Below are positions 5,360-14,400 of a DNA stretch of 18,808 nucleotides, one piece after another. Numbering within the stretch: the stretch's first letter is position 1; each line of letters opens with the position of its first letter. Source of the DNA: JBBITW01 sp037440525. Its GTDB lineage: Bacteria > Desulfobacterota > BSN033 > UBA1163. Made by a program: the position numbers and the translations under genes. The stretch is taken from contig JBBITW010000056.1 of the NCBI GenBank assembly GCA_037440525.1, positions 1 through 18,808 of the forward strand, written 5' to 3'. A model generated the notes under the pieces. The model made no database searches. It saw nothing but the letters and a program-made list of their open reading frames with translations, and was not told where the DNA came from.

Positions 5360-7381
5360 ATGCCATTTACAATGTCAGGTCGTAGTATTCAAAAGATCGG
5401 TGTGATTGGATCGGGAAATATAGGACCAGAAATCGCACTCCATTTCAGTAGAAACCTGTACAATCATGGTGTATCAATCGTGGTTCTGGACATCCTTCAA
5501 TCTGCCCTTAATGAGGGCTCAAAAAAGATTGAATCGAGGATTATGAAATTGGTTGATAAAAAGGAGCTAAAAAGAGAAGAGGCTGAATCTATACTAAAAA
5601 ATATAATCTTCACTCTCGACTATGAAAAATTGAGTGATGCTGATCTGGTAATAGAAGCGGTTTTCGAAGATATGGAGGTTAAACGTAAGGTATTTGATCG
5701 ATGTGAGGCCATCTGTCCCGAGAAGGCAATCTTAGCGTCCAATTCCTCCCATATGGTTCCTGAAGAGATATTTGAAAAGGTGAAAGATAAGAGTAGATGC
5801 CTGGTTTTGCACTATTTCTTTCCAGCAGAGAGAAATATCCTATTAGAGGTTGTCCCATCCAGAGAGACAGACCCTGAGCTTGTTGAATATCTTTTAAAGT
5901 TTTATGAATCGATTGGAAAGGCGCCCATAGTTGTTAAGAGCCGTTACGGCTTTGCAGTAAATCCTGTATTTGAAGGAATATTTCTCGCATCTCTTCTATG
6001 CGTTGAAAAAGGATTGGCCACTGTAAAACAGGCAGATGCCATTTCACAAAAGGCCCTCGGGATGGGTGTTGGACCTTTCACCGCACAAAATTTAGGTGAT
6101 GGCAACACACTTACCCAGCACGGTCTCAATGAACTTCATAAAAGGGTTATGCCCTGGTATCGTTCACCAAAGACACTCGATGATATGGTTATCTCTGGCA
6201 AATCATGGGAAACCCCATCTAAGGGAGAGCAGGTTGAATACAGCTCCAAGACTTATGAAGAGGTTTCCTGGAGGGTACTTGCCGCCTATTTTGGTTCGGT
6301 TTGTGAGATTATCGAGAGCGGAATAACTAATATTGGCGATATGGAGATGGCTATTGAGGTCGGGCTTGCACAAACTCCACCATTTTATCTGATGAATGAG
6401 ATAGGTCCAAAGAAATCATTTGGGATGGTAGAGGCATATGTTAGGGAAAATCCTGGTTTCATTGTTCCCAATATTCTTAAGAAGCAGGCAGACTCCTCTA
6501 AGCCATGGAAAATCCCTGTCGTTTTTAGGCAAGACAAAGGAGATATAGCAATAGTTAAAATTAGAAGGCCAAAAGTTTTAAATGCACTAAATGATGAAGT
6601 GATGGAGCAGTTGAGAGAGATATTTACCGACATTAAAAACGACCATAAGATCAAAGGAGCTATCCTTACAGGATTTGGGACAAGGGCCTTCGTTTCTGGA
6701 GCTGATATTAATATGCTCGCATCTTTTAAGACTCCCAAAGAAGCTGAAATGGCGTCTTTAAAAGGAATGGAGGTAACAGCCCTGATGGAGAATATGGGAA
6801 AACCAATTGTCTGTGCGATGAATGGGCTGGCCTATGGTGGAGGAAACGAACTGGCTATGGCCTGCACAGTTAGAATCGCAAAAAAAGGGGTCAAAGCCTT
6901 TGCTGCCCAGCCCGAACCGAGACTTGGTATCATTCCAGGCAATGGTGGAACACAGAGGCTTCCAAGGTTAATCGGGATAGAGAAGGCCTGGCCAATCCTG
7001 AGAAATGCAAATCCTATCTCATCATCTGAGGCTAAAGAGATCGGTTTGATCCAGGAAGAGGTTGAAGGTGATCTCATTGATGCAGCCATTGATTGGGTGA
7101 AAAAGATTCTTTCGGGTCAGATTAAAGTTCCTTCCATAGAAAAGGGGCCTATTCCTGTTCCTTCCAAGCTACCTGATGTGGATATTGGACATTTAAGTCG
7201 AAAAATCGATTCCCTTCTTCAAAGGGCAATCCTTGAGGGTGCAAAGATGACCCTCGAGGAGGGATTGAGACTCGAGGCAAAGATATTCGGAGAGTGCCTG
7301 CTTACAAAGGATATGAGAATCGGGATGGAAAACTTCATAAAAAATGGAGCAAAGGTCAATGCAAACTTTGTCCATGCTTAA
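5360..7381 (+). CDS. 3-hydroxyacyl-CoA dehydrogenase / enoyl-CoA hydratase fusion (dehydrogenase first)
   Basis: A bifunctional beta-oxidation enzyme of 673 residues. Residues about 11-190 are an NAD-binding domain with GSGNIG (17-22); about 195-370 are the dehydrogenase C-terminal domain; about 388-590 are a crotonase fold, followed by a helical tail. The dehydrogenase catalytic set is spaced as in human short-chain 3-hydroxyacyl-CoA dehydrogenase: S130, H151 (HYFFP), E163, N201. The hydratase has SGADI (446-450), E497 in GGGNELA, and E519 in QPEPRLGIIPG, so both catalytic glutamates are present. It should interconvert enoyl-CoA, (S)-3-hydroxyacyl-CoA and 3-oxoacyl-CoA in the cytosol. The order is the reverse of FadB/FadJ and matches the archaeal crotonyl-CoA hydratase/3-hydroxybutyryl-CoA dehydrogenase fusions. 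AAAGGAGG lies 5 nt before the ATG. It follows the mutase by 61 bp, so it is probably in the same operon, which ends at the terminator at 7572-7593. Confidence 0.92.
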   Translation: MPFTMSGRSIQKIGVIGSGNIGPEIALHFSRNLYNHGVSIVVLDILQSALNEGSKKIESRIMKLVDKKELKREEAESILKNIIFTLDYEKLSDADLVIEAVFEDMEVKRKVFDRCEAICPEKAILASNSSHMVPEEIFEKVKDKSRCLVLHYFFPAERNILLEVVPSRETDPELVEYLLKFYESIGKAPIVVKSRYGFAVNPVFEGIFLASLLCVEKGLATVKQADAISQKALGMGVGPFTAQNLGDGNTLTQHGLNELHKRVMPWYRSPKTLDDMVISGKSWETPSKGEQVEYSSKTYEEVSWRVLAAYFGSVCEIIESGITNIGDMEMAIEVGLAQTPPFYLMNEIGPKKSFGMVEAYVRENPGFIVPNILKKQADSSKPWKIPVVFRQDKGDIAIVKIRRPKVLNALNDEVMEQLREIFTDIKNDHKIKGAILTGFGTRAFVSGADINMLASFKTPKEAEMASLKGMEVTALMENMGKPIVCAMNGLAYGGGNELAMACTVRIAKKGVKAFAAQPEPRLGIIPGNGGTQRLPRLIGIEKAWPILRNANPISSSEAKEIGLIQEEVEGDLIDAAIDWVKKILSGQIKVPSIEKGPIPVPSKLPDVDIGHLSRKIDSLLQRAILEGAKMTLEEGLRLEAKIFGECLLTKDMRIGMENFIKNGAKVNANFVHA

Positions 7382-7436
7382 GTAACAAGTTTTTTGGACA
7401 AGAATGTTTATCATATCTATATTGAGCAATTCTAAA

Positions 7437-7565
7437 TTGTCATTGCGAAGCAATCGCGACCAAATTGTCATTCCGAGCGGAGCGAGGAATCTATAAGATT
7501 GCCACGTCGCTTCGCTCCTCGCAACGACTTCGTCGGATTGCCACGCCCTTCAGGCTCGCAACGAC
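7437..7565. repeat. Dispersed intergenic repeat cluster (four units)
   Basis: Two forward units, TTGTCATTGCGAAGC... (7437-7460) and TTGTCATTCCGAGCGG... (7465-7495), are followed by two reverse units, GATTGCCACGTCGC...GCAACGAC (about 7498-7528) and GGATTGCCACGCCC...GCAACGAC (7535-7565). Forward and reverse units can fold on each other. The second forward unit matches the inverse copy at 2946-2981. The 'TCATTGCGAGGAGCGAAGCGACGTGGCAATC' type of repeat is widespread between genes in Desulfobacterota and Nitrospirota genomes, as I recall it. It has no coding potential. Confidence 0.8.
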
Positions 7566-7571
7566 TGATCC

Positions 7572-7593
7572 GCCTTTGGCGGAAAGGCTTTTT
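7572..7593 (+). terminator. Intrinsic terminator after the mutase / beta-oxidation genes
   Basis: GCCTTT (7572-7577), loop GGCGG, AAAGGC (7583-7588), then TTTTT (7589-7593): a 6-bp stem with a 5-nt loop and an immediate U-tract. An alternative fold, CCGCC-TTT-GGCGG (7570-7582), shares the 5' arm and loop and would compete with it. This separates the mutase operon from hyuA, so hyuAB probably has its own promoter or depends on read-through. Confidence 0.65.
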
Positions 7594-7637
7594 ATAAAAA
7601 ATCGCTCAACTTAGGAAGAAAATAAATTAACGGGAAA

Positions 7638-9731
7638 ATGAAAGAAAGATTTTACAGATTAGGTTGTGATATCGGCGGAACATTCACAGATTTTGTTCTG
7701 CTCAATGACCAAACAGGTGAAATAAGAATAAATAAATGCCTCACAACCCCAAAAGATCCCTCAGATGCTGTAGAGAAGGGAATCAAAGAGATGGAGATTC
7801 AGACTCCTAATTTTGTGGAAAAACTCGATGAGGTAATTCATGGAACAACTCTTGTTATCAATTCCATTATTGAAAGAAAGGGAGCAAAAACAGCCCTGAT
7901 CACAACAAGAGGTTTCAGGGATATCTTGGAGATTGGAAGAGGTATTCGTTATTCCCCTTATGATATCTTCGCCGAATTTCCAAAACCCCTTGTTCCGAGA
8001 AGTCTTCGCTTTGAAGTTGATGAACGAATAAGAAGCGATGGAAGTATCCTCAGACCATTAAATCAGGAAGAGGCAAGAGAGGTTGTTAGAACTATAATGA
8101 AGAAGGGGGTCGAATCTATCGCCGTCTGTCTGATTAACTCATTTGAGAATCCCGCTCATGAAATAATGCTAAAGGAGATTATTAGAGAGGAGGCCCCTGA
8201 TATATCGGTCTCCATTTCATATGAGGTCTTACCCCAGATTAAAGAATATGAAAGGACAAGCACAACCGTTACAAATGCCTATGTGAAACCCCTGACAGAA
8301 AGCTATCTGACCCGACTTGCTGAAAGATTAGCATCCATAGGTTTCAGGGGAAAGCTCTTCATAATGCTTTCAAGCGGAGGGATTACATCTGTTGAAATAG
8401 CAGCAAGATTCCCTGTAAGGATTATCGAGTCAGGACCAACAGCAGCGGTAATTGCAGGACAACACTATGGAAGAATGTTCAATATCTCTGAAATCTTCTG
8501 TTTCGATATGGGAGGTACAACTGCAAAATCATGTCTTATCCAGAAAGGGTTAGCAGGTGTTGTTCCAACATTTGAGGTGGGTCGGGTGCAGAGATTCATG
8601 AAGGGCAGTGGCTTGACAATCCAGGTTCCTGTAGTTGATCTGATGGAGATTGGTGCAGGTGGAGGAAGTATTGCTAAGGTGAGTAGGATGGGAACACTTC
8701 AGGTTGGCCCTGAAAGCTCGGGAGCAGAGCCAGGACCAATCTGTTACGGGATGGGAGGAAAGGAACCCTGTGTAACCGATGCAGATTTACTGCTCGGGTA
8801 TCTTGACGAAAATTACTTTCTCGGCGGTGAAATGAAACTCGATAAGGAAGGAGCAAGGCTTGGTGTTGAGGAGAGGATTGCAAAACCCTTAGGGGTTTCA
8901 TTTATACAGGCCATATGGGGAATTCACGATCTAATAAATGAATCAATGGCCGCTGCAGCAAAGACACATATCGCCGAGAAGGGAGGAAATCCAAAGATTG
9001 TTACGATTGTTGCATTTGGAGGGGCAGGACCTGTGCATGCCTATGGTTTAGCCAAAAAGCTTGGTTCTTCGCGAATCCTTGTCCCACCAAATGCAGGTGT
9101 TGGATCAGCCCTGGGATTTTTCACCGCTCCAAGGGCCTTTGACCTTCTCCGTAGTCATAAGGTCTCACTGAGCGAGGCTGATTTTGGTGAGATTGAAAAT
9201 ATATTTAGAGAACTCGAAGAAGAGGCAGAAAGGATGCTAAGGAAAGATGAAACCGAGAAGGCAGTGAAATTTGAAAGATCAGTGGATATGCGTTTTGTGG
9301 GGCAGGGTTCGGAAACAAATCTCCCCATCTTAGAGAGGGATTTTACAAAATTAACCAGAGAGGAAATTCGTCGACTCTTTGATAATATTTATGAGAAACT
9401 ATATGGAAGATCATATCCTGACTCTGAGGTGGAGTTTATTAATTTTAAGGTGAGGGCAAGCCTTCCAGAGAGAATTTTAAGATTCTCAAAAATTGATAAA
9501 AATGTAAATTCTCTCGATGATGCAATAAAGGGAGAACGTCTGGCCTACTCCCCTGTGGCCGGAGATTTTATTCCCTATAAGGTATACGACAGATACAAAC
9601 TCTTCCCCTCTGTAAAATTTCATGGCCCGGCAATAGTTGAAGAAAGGGAGTCAACACTCGTTGTTGGCGAGGATGCCTCTGTTTCAGTTGATGATTATGG
9701 TTTTTTATGGGTTGATATCGGGGCATTATGA
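7638..9731 (+). CDS. HyuA-like ATPase subunit, hydantoinase/oxoprolinase/ketone-carboxylase superfamily
   Basis: A 697-residue protein with the actin-like ATP-binding fold of the hydantoinase A / 5-oxoprolinase / acetone carboxylase beta group. Phosphate loop 1 is DIGGTFTD (11-18); VIHGTT (67-71) and RGFRDILEIGR (91-101) are hydantoinase-A N-domain signatures; a second phosphate loop is FDMGGTTAK (289-297). They are followed by EIGAGGGSIA (337-346), GPESSGAEPGPICYG (358-372) and AFGGAGPVHAYG near 460. This subunit normally uses ATP to phosphorylate the substrate (an amide carbonyl, enolate or bicarbonate) for its HyuB partner. The KGSGLTIQVPV wording (322-332) recalls acetophenone-carboxylase-like members, but specificity cannot be read from sequence. 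The ribosome site is weak (CGGGAAA directly upstream). It overlaps hyuB by 4 bp, implying translational coupling. No acetone-carboxylase gamma subunit is nearby. Confidence 0.9.
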   Translation: MKERFYRLGCDIGGTFTDFVLLNDQTGEIRINKCLTTPKDPSDAVEKGIKEMEIQTPNFVEKLDEVIHGTTLVINSIIERKGAKTALITTRGFRDILEIGRGIRYSPYDIFAEFPKPLVPRSLRFEVDERIRSDGSILRPLNQEEAREVVRTIMKKGVESIAVCLINSFENPAHEIMLKEIIREEAPDISVSISYEVLPQIKEYERTSTTVTNAYVKPLTESYLTRLAERLASIGFRGKLFIMLSSGGITSVEIAARFPVRIIESGPTAAVIAGQHYGRMFNISEIFCFDMGGTTAKSCLIQKGLAGVVPTFEVGRVQRFMKGSGLTIQVPVVDLMEIGAGGGSIAKVSRMGTLQVGPESSGAEPGPICYGMGGKEPCVTDADLLLGYLDENYFLGGEMKLDKEGARLGVEERIAKPLGVSFIQAIWGIHDLINESMAAAAKTHIAEKGGNPKIVTIVAFGGAGPVHAYGLAKKLGSSRILVPPNAGVGSALGFFTAPRAFDLLRSHKVSLSEADFGEIENIFRELEEEAERMLRKDETEKAVKFERSVDMRFVGQGSETNLPILERDFTKLTREEIRRLFDNIYEKLYGRSYPDSEVEFINFKVRASLPERILRFSKIDKNVNSLDDAIKGERLAYSPVAGDFIPYKVYDRYKLFPSVKFHGPAIVEERESTLVVGEDASVSVDDYGFLWVDIGAL

Positions 9732-11455
9732 TGGGACGAACCTTTGATCCAATAACCTTAGAGATACTCTGGAGAAGACTCATCTCCATTGTGGATGAGG
9801 CAGATAGCTCTGTATCCCGCACAGCCTTCTCAAGCCTCCTAAGAGATGCCCATGACTATACCTGCATGTTTACAGACCACAAGGGTCAGGAGCTTGCCCA
9901 GGGAACCTTTGCAACCCCAGGCCAATCCGGTGCAATGGCATTGGGGATCAAGAATCTCATAAACAGACTTTCTGTGGATACCTATAAACCCGGGGATATA
10001 TTTATAACCAATGACCCCTGGGCACTTGCAGGGCATCTCAATGATATCTGTGTGATCAGCCCAATCTTTTATAAGGATCGTTTGGTTGCTTTTACATCCT
10101 GTGTCTTTCACCATTCTGACATCGGAGGGAGGGTCTCATCAGATAACCACGATGTATTTGAGGAAGGCCTGTTTATCCCTTTAGTGAAATTATATGATGG
10201 GGGGAAACTTAACGATTCACTTATAGAGATGATCCGCTGGAACGTAAGGACACCTGATGAGGTTATTGGAGATATACGCTCTCAGATTGCAGCCAACCAT
10301 GTATGTGCAGAGAAGATCATCAAGATGCTCGAAGATAATGATCTTGACGACCTCGAAGACCTATCAAATCAGATCATAAGCAGAACAGAGAAGAGCATAA
10401 GAGAGGAGATTGAAAAGATACCAGATGGGATATACATTGCAGAAGGTATTGTGGAACAGATCAGGGGAAACGAGGATATATTGATAAGGGCAAAGGTGGA
10501 AGTAAAAGGGAGTGACATAATTGTTGACTTAAGTGGATCATCACCGCAGGTAAACTGGGGAGGTAATGTTGTATATAATTTTACATATGCCTATGTCTTT
10601 ATGGCAATAAAAAGTATTTTCGGGCCTGATATCCCCAATAACGATGGCTGTGCAAGACCCCTCAAACTTATAGCCCCAGAGGGAAGCGTCGTCAATTGCA
10701 AATTTCCTGCAGCCGTGGCTGCCCGTCTCGTAATAGGACACTTTATGACTGAAATTATCTATAAGGCTTTATCCAGTGTCATTCCCGATAGGGTGATAGC
10801 CGCAAGTGGCGGGACTCCAGCACAGATGAACGTATTCTATGGTAGAAGGAGTGATGGAAAGCCCTGGCATTCGGTCATAATAAGGGGAGGAGGTATGGGG
10901 GCAAGCCTTAATAATGATGGAAACTATGTATACATCTTTCCTGCAAATGGTGCAAATACACCTGTGGAGATATTTGAAAACGATACCCCTTTAATCATAG
11001 AGAGAAGAGAACTTCTTTTAGATTCAGGTGGACCTGGCAAAATGAAGGGTGGTCTCGGGCAGAGGGAGGTATTTATAGTTCCTGATGATGAGCGTGCCCC
11101 TCTTCCACCTGTCAATCTTGGAATACAGGCTGGGAGGTTCATACATCCACCTGATGGACTCTTTGGTGGTAAACCAGGGACTGAGGCCAGATTCTTAGTC
11201 AATGGTATGCCCGGAAATCCTTATGGCCTGACACAGCTAAAACCTGGAGATAAAGTGACTATTGATTCGGCAGGAGGAGGTGGGTATGGAAACCCGCTGG
11301 AGAGACCCTTGGAATTGGTAGAAAGGGATGTGTTGGAGGGCTATGTGAGCATTGAAAAGGCAAGGGAAGAATATGGTGTTATCATTGATCCCGAGACGAT
11401 GAGGGTTGATGAAGATGCAACAAAAAAACTTAGAAATAGTTTACATCCTTTTTAG
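9728..11455 (+). CDS. HyuB-like subunit, hydantoinase/oxoprolinase/ketone-carboxylase superfamily
   Basis: A 575-residue hydantoinase-B family protein, partner of the preceding ATPase. The N-terminus FDPITLEILWRRL (6-18) is the family opening. NDPWALAGHLNDI (95-107) and VFHHSDIGG (126-134) are the metal-site motifs; by analogy with acetone carboxylase alpha, H103, D106 and one of H128/H129 bind the metal. IAANHVCAEKI (residues about 188-198) and the C-terminal SAGGGGYGNP loop are also typical. It should carry out the hydrolytic or carboxylating half-reaction on a substrate activated by HyuA: opening of a hydantoin or lactam, or ATP-dependent carboxylation of a ketone. The start is ATG at 9728 inside the hyuA stop (ATGA overlap), with a second ATG immediately after. 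The coding end overlaps the end of the opposing 1704-residue gene by 15 bp. Confidence 0.9.
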   Translation: MMGRTFDPITLEILWRRLISIVDEADSSVSRTAFSSLLRDAHDYTCMFTDHKGQELAQGTFATPGQSGAMALGIKNLINRLSVDTYKPGDIFITNDPWALAGHLNDICVISPIFYKDRLVAFTSCVFHHSDIGGRVSSDNHDVFEEGLFIPLVKLYDGGKLNDSLIEMIRWNVRTPDEVIGDIRSQIAANHVCAEKIIKMLEDNDLDDLEDLSNQIISRTEKSIREEIEKIPDGIYIAEGIVEQIRGNEDILIRAKVEVKGSDIIVDLSGSSPQVNWGGNVVYNFTYAYVFMAIKSIFGPDIPNNDGCARPLKLIAPEGSVVNCKFPAAVAARLVIGHFMTEIIYKALSSVIPDRVIAASGGTPAQMNVFYGRRSDGKPWHSVIIRGGGMGASLNNDGNYVYIFPANGANTPVEIFENDTPLIIERRELLLDSGGPGKMKGGLGQREVFIVPDDERAPLPPVNLGIQAGRFIHPPDGLFGGKPGTEARFLVNGMPGNPYGLTQLKPGDKVTIDSAGGGGYGNPLERPLELVERDVLEGYVSIEKAREEYGVIIDPETMRVDEDATKKLRNSLHPF

Positions 11456-14400
11456 AACTGCCCATGGGACGATGATCTCAAATGGGGAGTCCTCACCATG
11501 AATATAACGGGATGTTTTATACTTATCCAGTTTTTCAAATTGTGGATTTTCAATGAAACCATGGTCAGAAAAGAGGATGAGTGATTTTCCTGAAGGAATC
11601 TCCCTTAATCTCGGAGTTAATTCAAGCTGAAGGTATTGAAGAATATTCCTGAATAGATGTTCTATTGAACCCTTTTCTGAATGCACCCTCTCATCTATTC
11701 CTGATATCTTCCAGACCTTAATATCCTTGGATTTCTCATTTGACATGACCTCTTCTAAGATTTCCATCTGCCTCGGGGTGGTTGAAGGAAGATGAGCCCA
11801 TAAAGCCCCTTCACCCACTATCCTGAACTGATTAGCCATCGGTCCAAAATATTTCTCCTTTAAGAACTCCCAAAGATCCCATCTCATTGCGTCGAGGAGA
11901 ATGAATATCCTCTCTTCATCCTTAAGGGAAATTCCTCTTCCTATATTCATGGCCAAGAGATCTTCTATCATCTTTGGTCTCTTAAACTCCCTGGCCTCCC
12001 ACAGAGGAAAATTTTCTCTGTAAAAGGAGGAAAAATTCCTCAATAGATCCTGAATCAATCCTGTTCCCTCTATTATTCTATCCCTTACTGGAGGGGTTAT
12101 ATTCAAACCCATCCTCTCCAATCTCAGGGGAAATGTGGAGAGGAGAAATGCGAAAGGGCTCAATGACTTGATATAAAGAGATTCCCATTTCTGGAAGTCC
12201 TTTGGTGGATTTGATTCCCTCCTTTTTAGGTTTCTCATAATCATGGTGATTTTACCATAATCATTTAATGCCTCTACCATCTCCTTTTGTTTAATAATAA
12301 AATTTGAATTCCTTGATGGTAAGAGGGGGTTTTCTATGGGCGATAGTTTACCACTCAGCACATCTTCGTCAGGGAGAGCGAGTAACCTTTCAAAGGCCTC
12401 CTTTAGAACTGAAGAAAATATCATCTCCTTCCTGAATATGGATGAGGCCTTCTCTTCTTCGAGGAGTCTCCAGAGTTTTGGCGGAAATTCCTCCCTTTCT
12501 TCAATCTCCTGGACTATCTTCTGGAATATAAGAGGCTCTTTATTCTGGAGGGCAACCGCAACAGATGAAAGCTCATCGAGGATTATTTCCCCTCTTTCTT
12601 CTTCGACTCCCCTGAGATATTGTAATAGAGGAAACAACTTCTTATAAGAGATACCATATCCCCTGGCCCAAATGGAAAGAAGCATTGCCTCTCCGAAAAG
12701 GGATTGACCTATCTCTTTTAAAAGTGGCAATAGAGATGGAAAATTCTCTTCTATAAATATTAAAAATCTCTTCTCATAGGTCACTTCAGCTTCCACATCC
12801 CCTCTTCCTGTGAAATGGATGAATGCCCCAGAAGATATCTCCTCCTCCCTCAACCATTCTTTTATAATCTTTTTAACCTGAGAGAGTGTATACTTCCTAC
12901 GTAAAAGTGCTTCATAAAGCTTATCCAGGTCTCTGTTGACTATAACTACCCTCCCCTTGAAGGCCTCGTTTATTCCCTGTATGGTAAGGGGAGTGAGGGC
13001 CTGATAAAACTCCTCCATCTGATCTTCATCTTCTATACGGGTGAAAGCCATAATGGAGCGAATCGCTGAGGCCTTCTCCTTTTCTCCTACCTCTTCAAGT
13101 CCTCGGGCATAGGAGATTATCTTCTCCTGATAAGCTGAGGAATAAAGAGTTTCGATTGACTCTTTAATCCCTCGATCAATGGCCTCTTCAATCTCGCGAA
13201 TGGGTGTCAATCTTTTCTCCTCACCTAACATGAATCCACACCTGCATATTGGACTATTCTGGAGAGAATCGATGGAAGGCTCTTCACAACGTAATAGTAT
13301 CACCTCAAAAATAAGCTTATCAATAAAACTTCGATTGTTTTTTGTGGATATCATATCAATCTGATCGAGCTTCATAAGTAGCTTGTAACGTCTTGAATTG
13401 CGAAGCCTCTCATAAAGAACAAATTTATCACCTGAACGTTCTCTTTTGTGGGCTTCAATGTAAGCATTTATATACCTTTCTCGAAAATTCTGAAACCGCT
13501 CAAGAAATTCCTCGATCGAATCCGAATCAATTGAAATTTTATCTGATTCGAAGAAATTGAAAAGTCCTTCTCTCTCATTCCTTAAATCCTTATAAACTAC
13601 ACTGTCGGGAATTGAAAGACGGGGATCACTAAGGTATTGATATGCAAAAAGTATCTTTTCTGCATGATCGAAGAATGAATTCAACTCCCCTATCCTTTGA
13701 AGCTTTTCTGAAAGGAAGGGATCTCTCTGGCCTGATAGGAGAAACCTCTCAAGCCCTTCCCTCGGAGGAAGACTAACCTTGACTTCCTCCCACTGGGCGA
13801 GTATATCTTCTATCTCTCGACGGAATGATGGCCATGGAATATTTTTAAAGGCCTGGAATGATGATGCCCAGTTGATCCTGTTTAGAAGATTTTTAAGCCC
13901 CTCGATCTCAGAATCCTTTTTAATTATTATTTCATTCCACATTGACTCCTGAGATGAGAGTGTGAAGGGCACATTTTTAAATCTATCAGGAATAAATGGG
14001 TTATGAATTATAATCTTTCGAACCTCTTCATCGAGGACCTCTCCCTTCCCAATGGCTGTTATCCCCTGGAGACCACTTCGGGATATTTCATCAAGTCCCT
14101 TCTTTCTCGAGCCCTGATATGCAACAACATTTCCTGAGAAGAGAAGCGAAAATAATAATGCCTCAAATTGATGCCTCAAAAGACCATATTCTCCCTTTCT
14201 AAGAGACCAGTAAAGTGTTTCTGGTTGGATGGGTCCCTTATCCACCATTAAAAGAAATTCTTCTACAATCTCACTACTTCTTGGATCAACCTGCAGGGTA
14301 TATTGATTCCCTTTCTTACGGACAAGCCCCATAGGTCTTAGTAGACCTTCCAATATTGTCTTGAGTCCGAATTTCGTTCTATCATCAATCTCTATCATCC

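Noticed and set aside
9728..11455. Acetone carboxylase alpha subunit as a firm call
   Set aside because: The protein is about 200 residues shorter than acetone carboxylase alpha, and no gamma subunit gene is present. The broader hydantoinase-B family call is safer.
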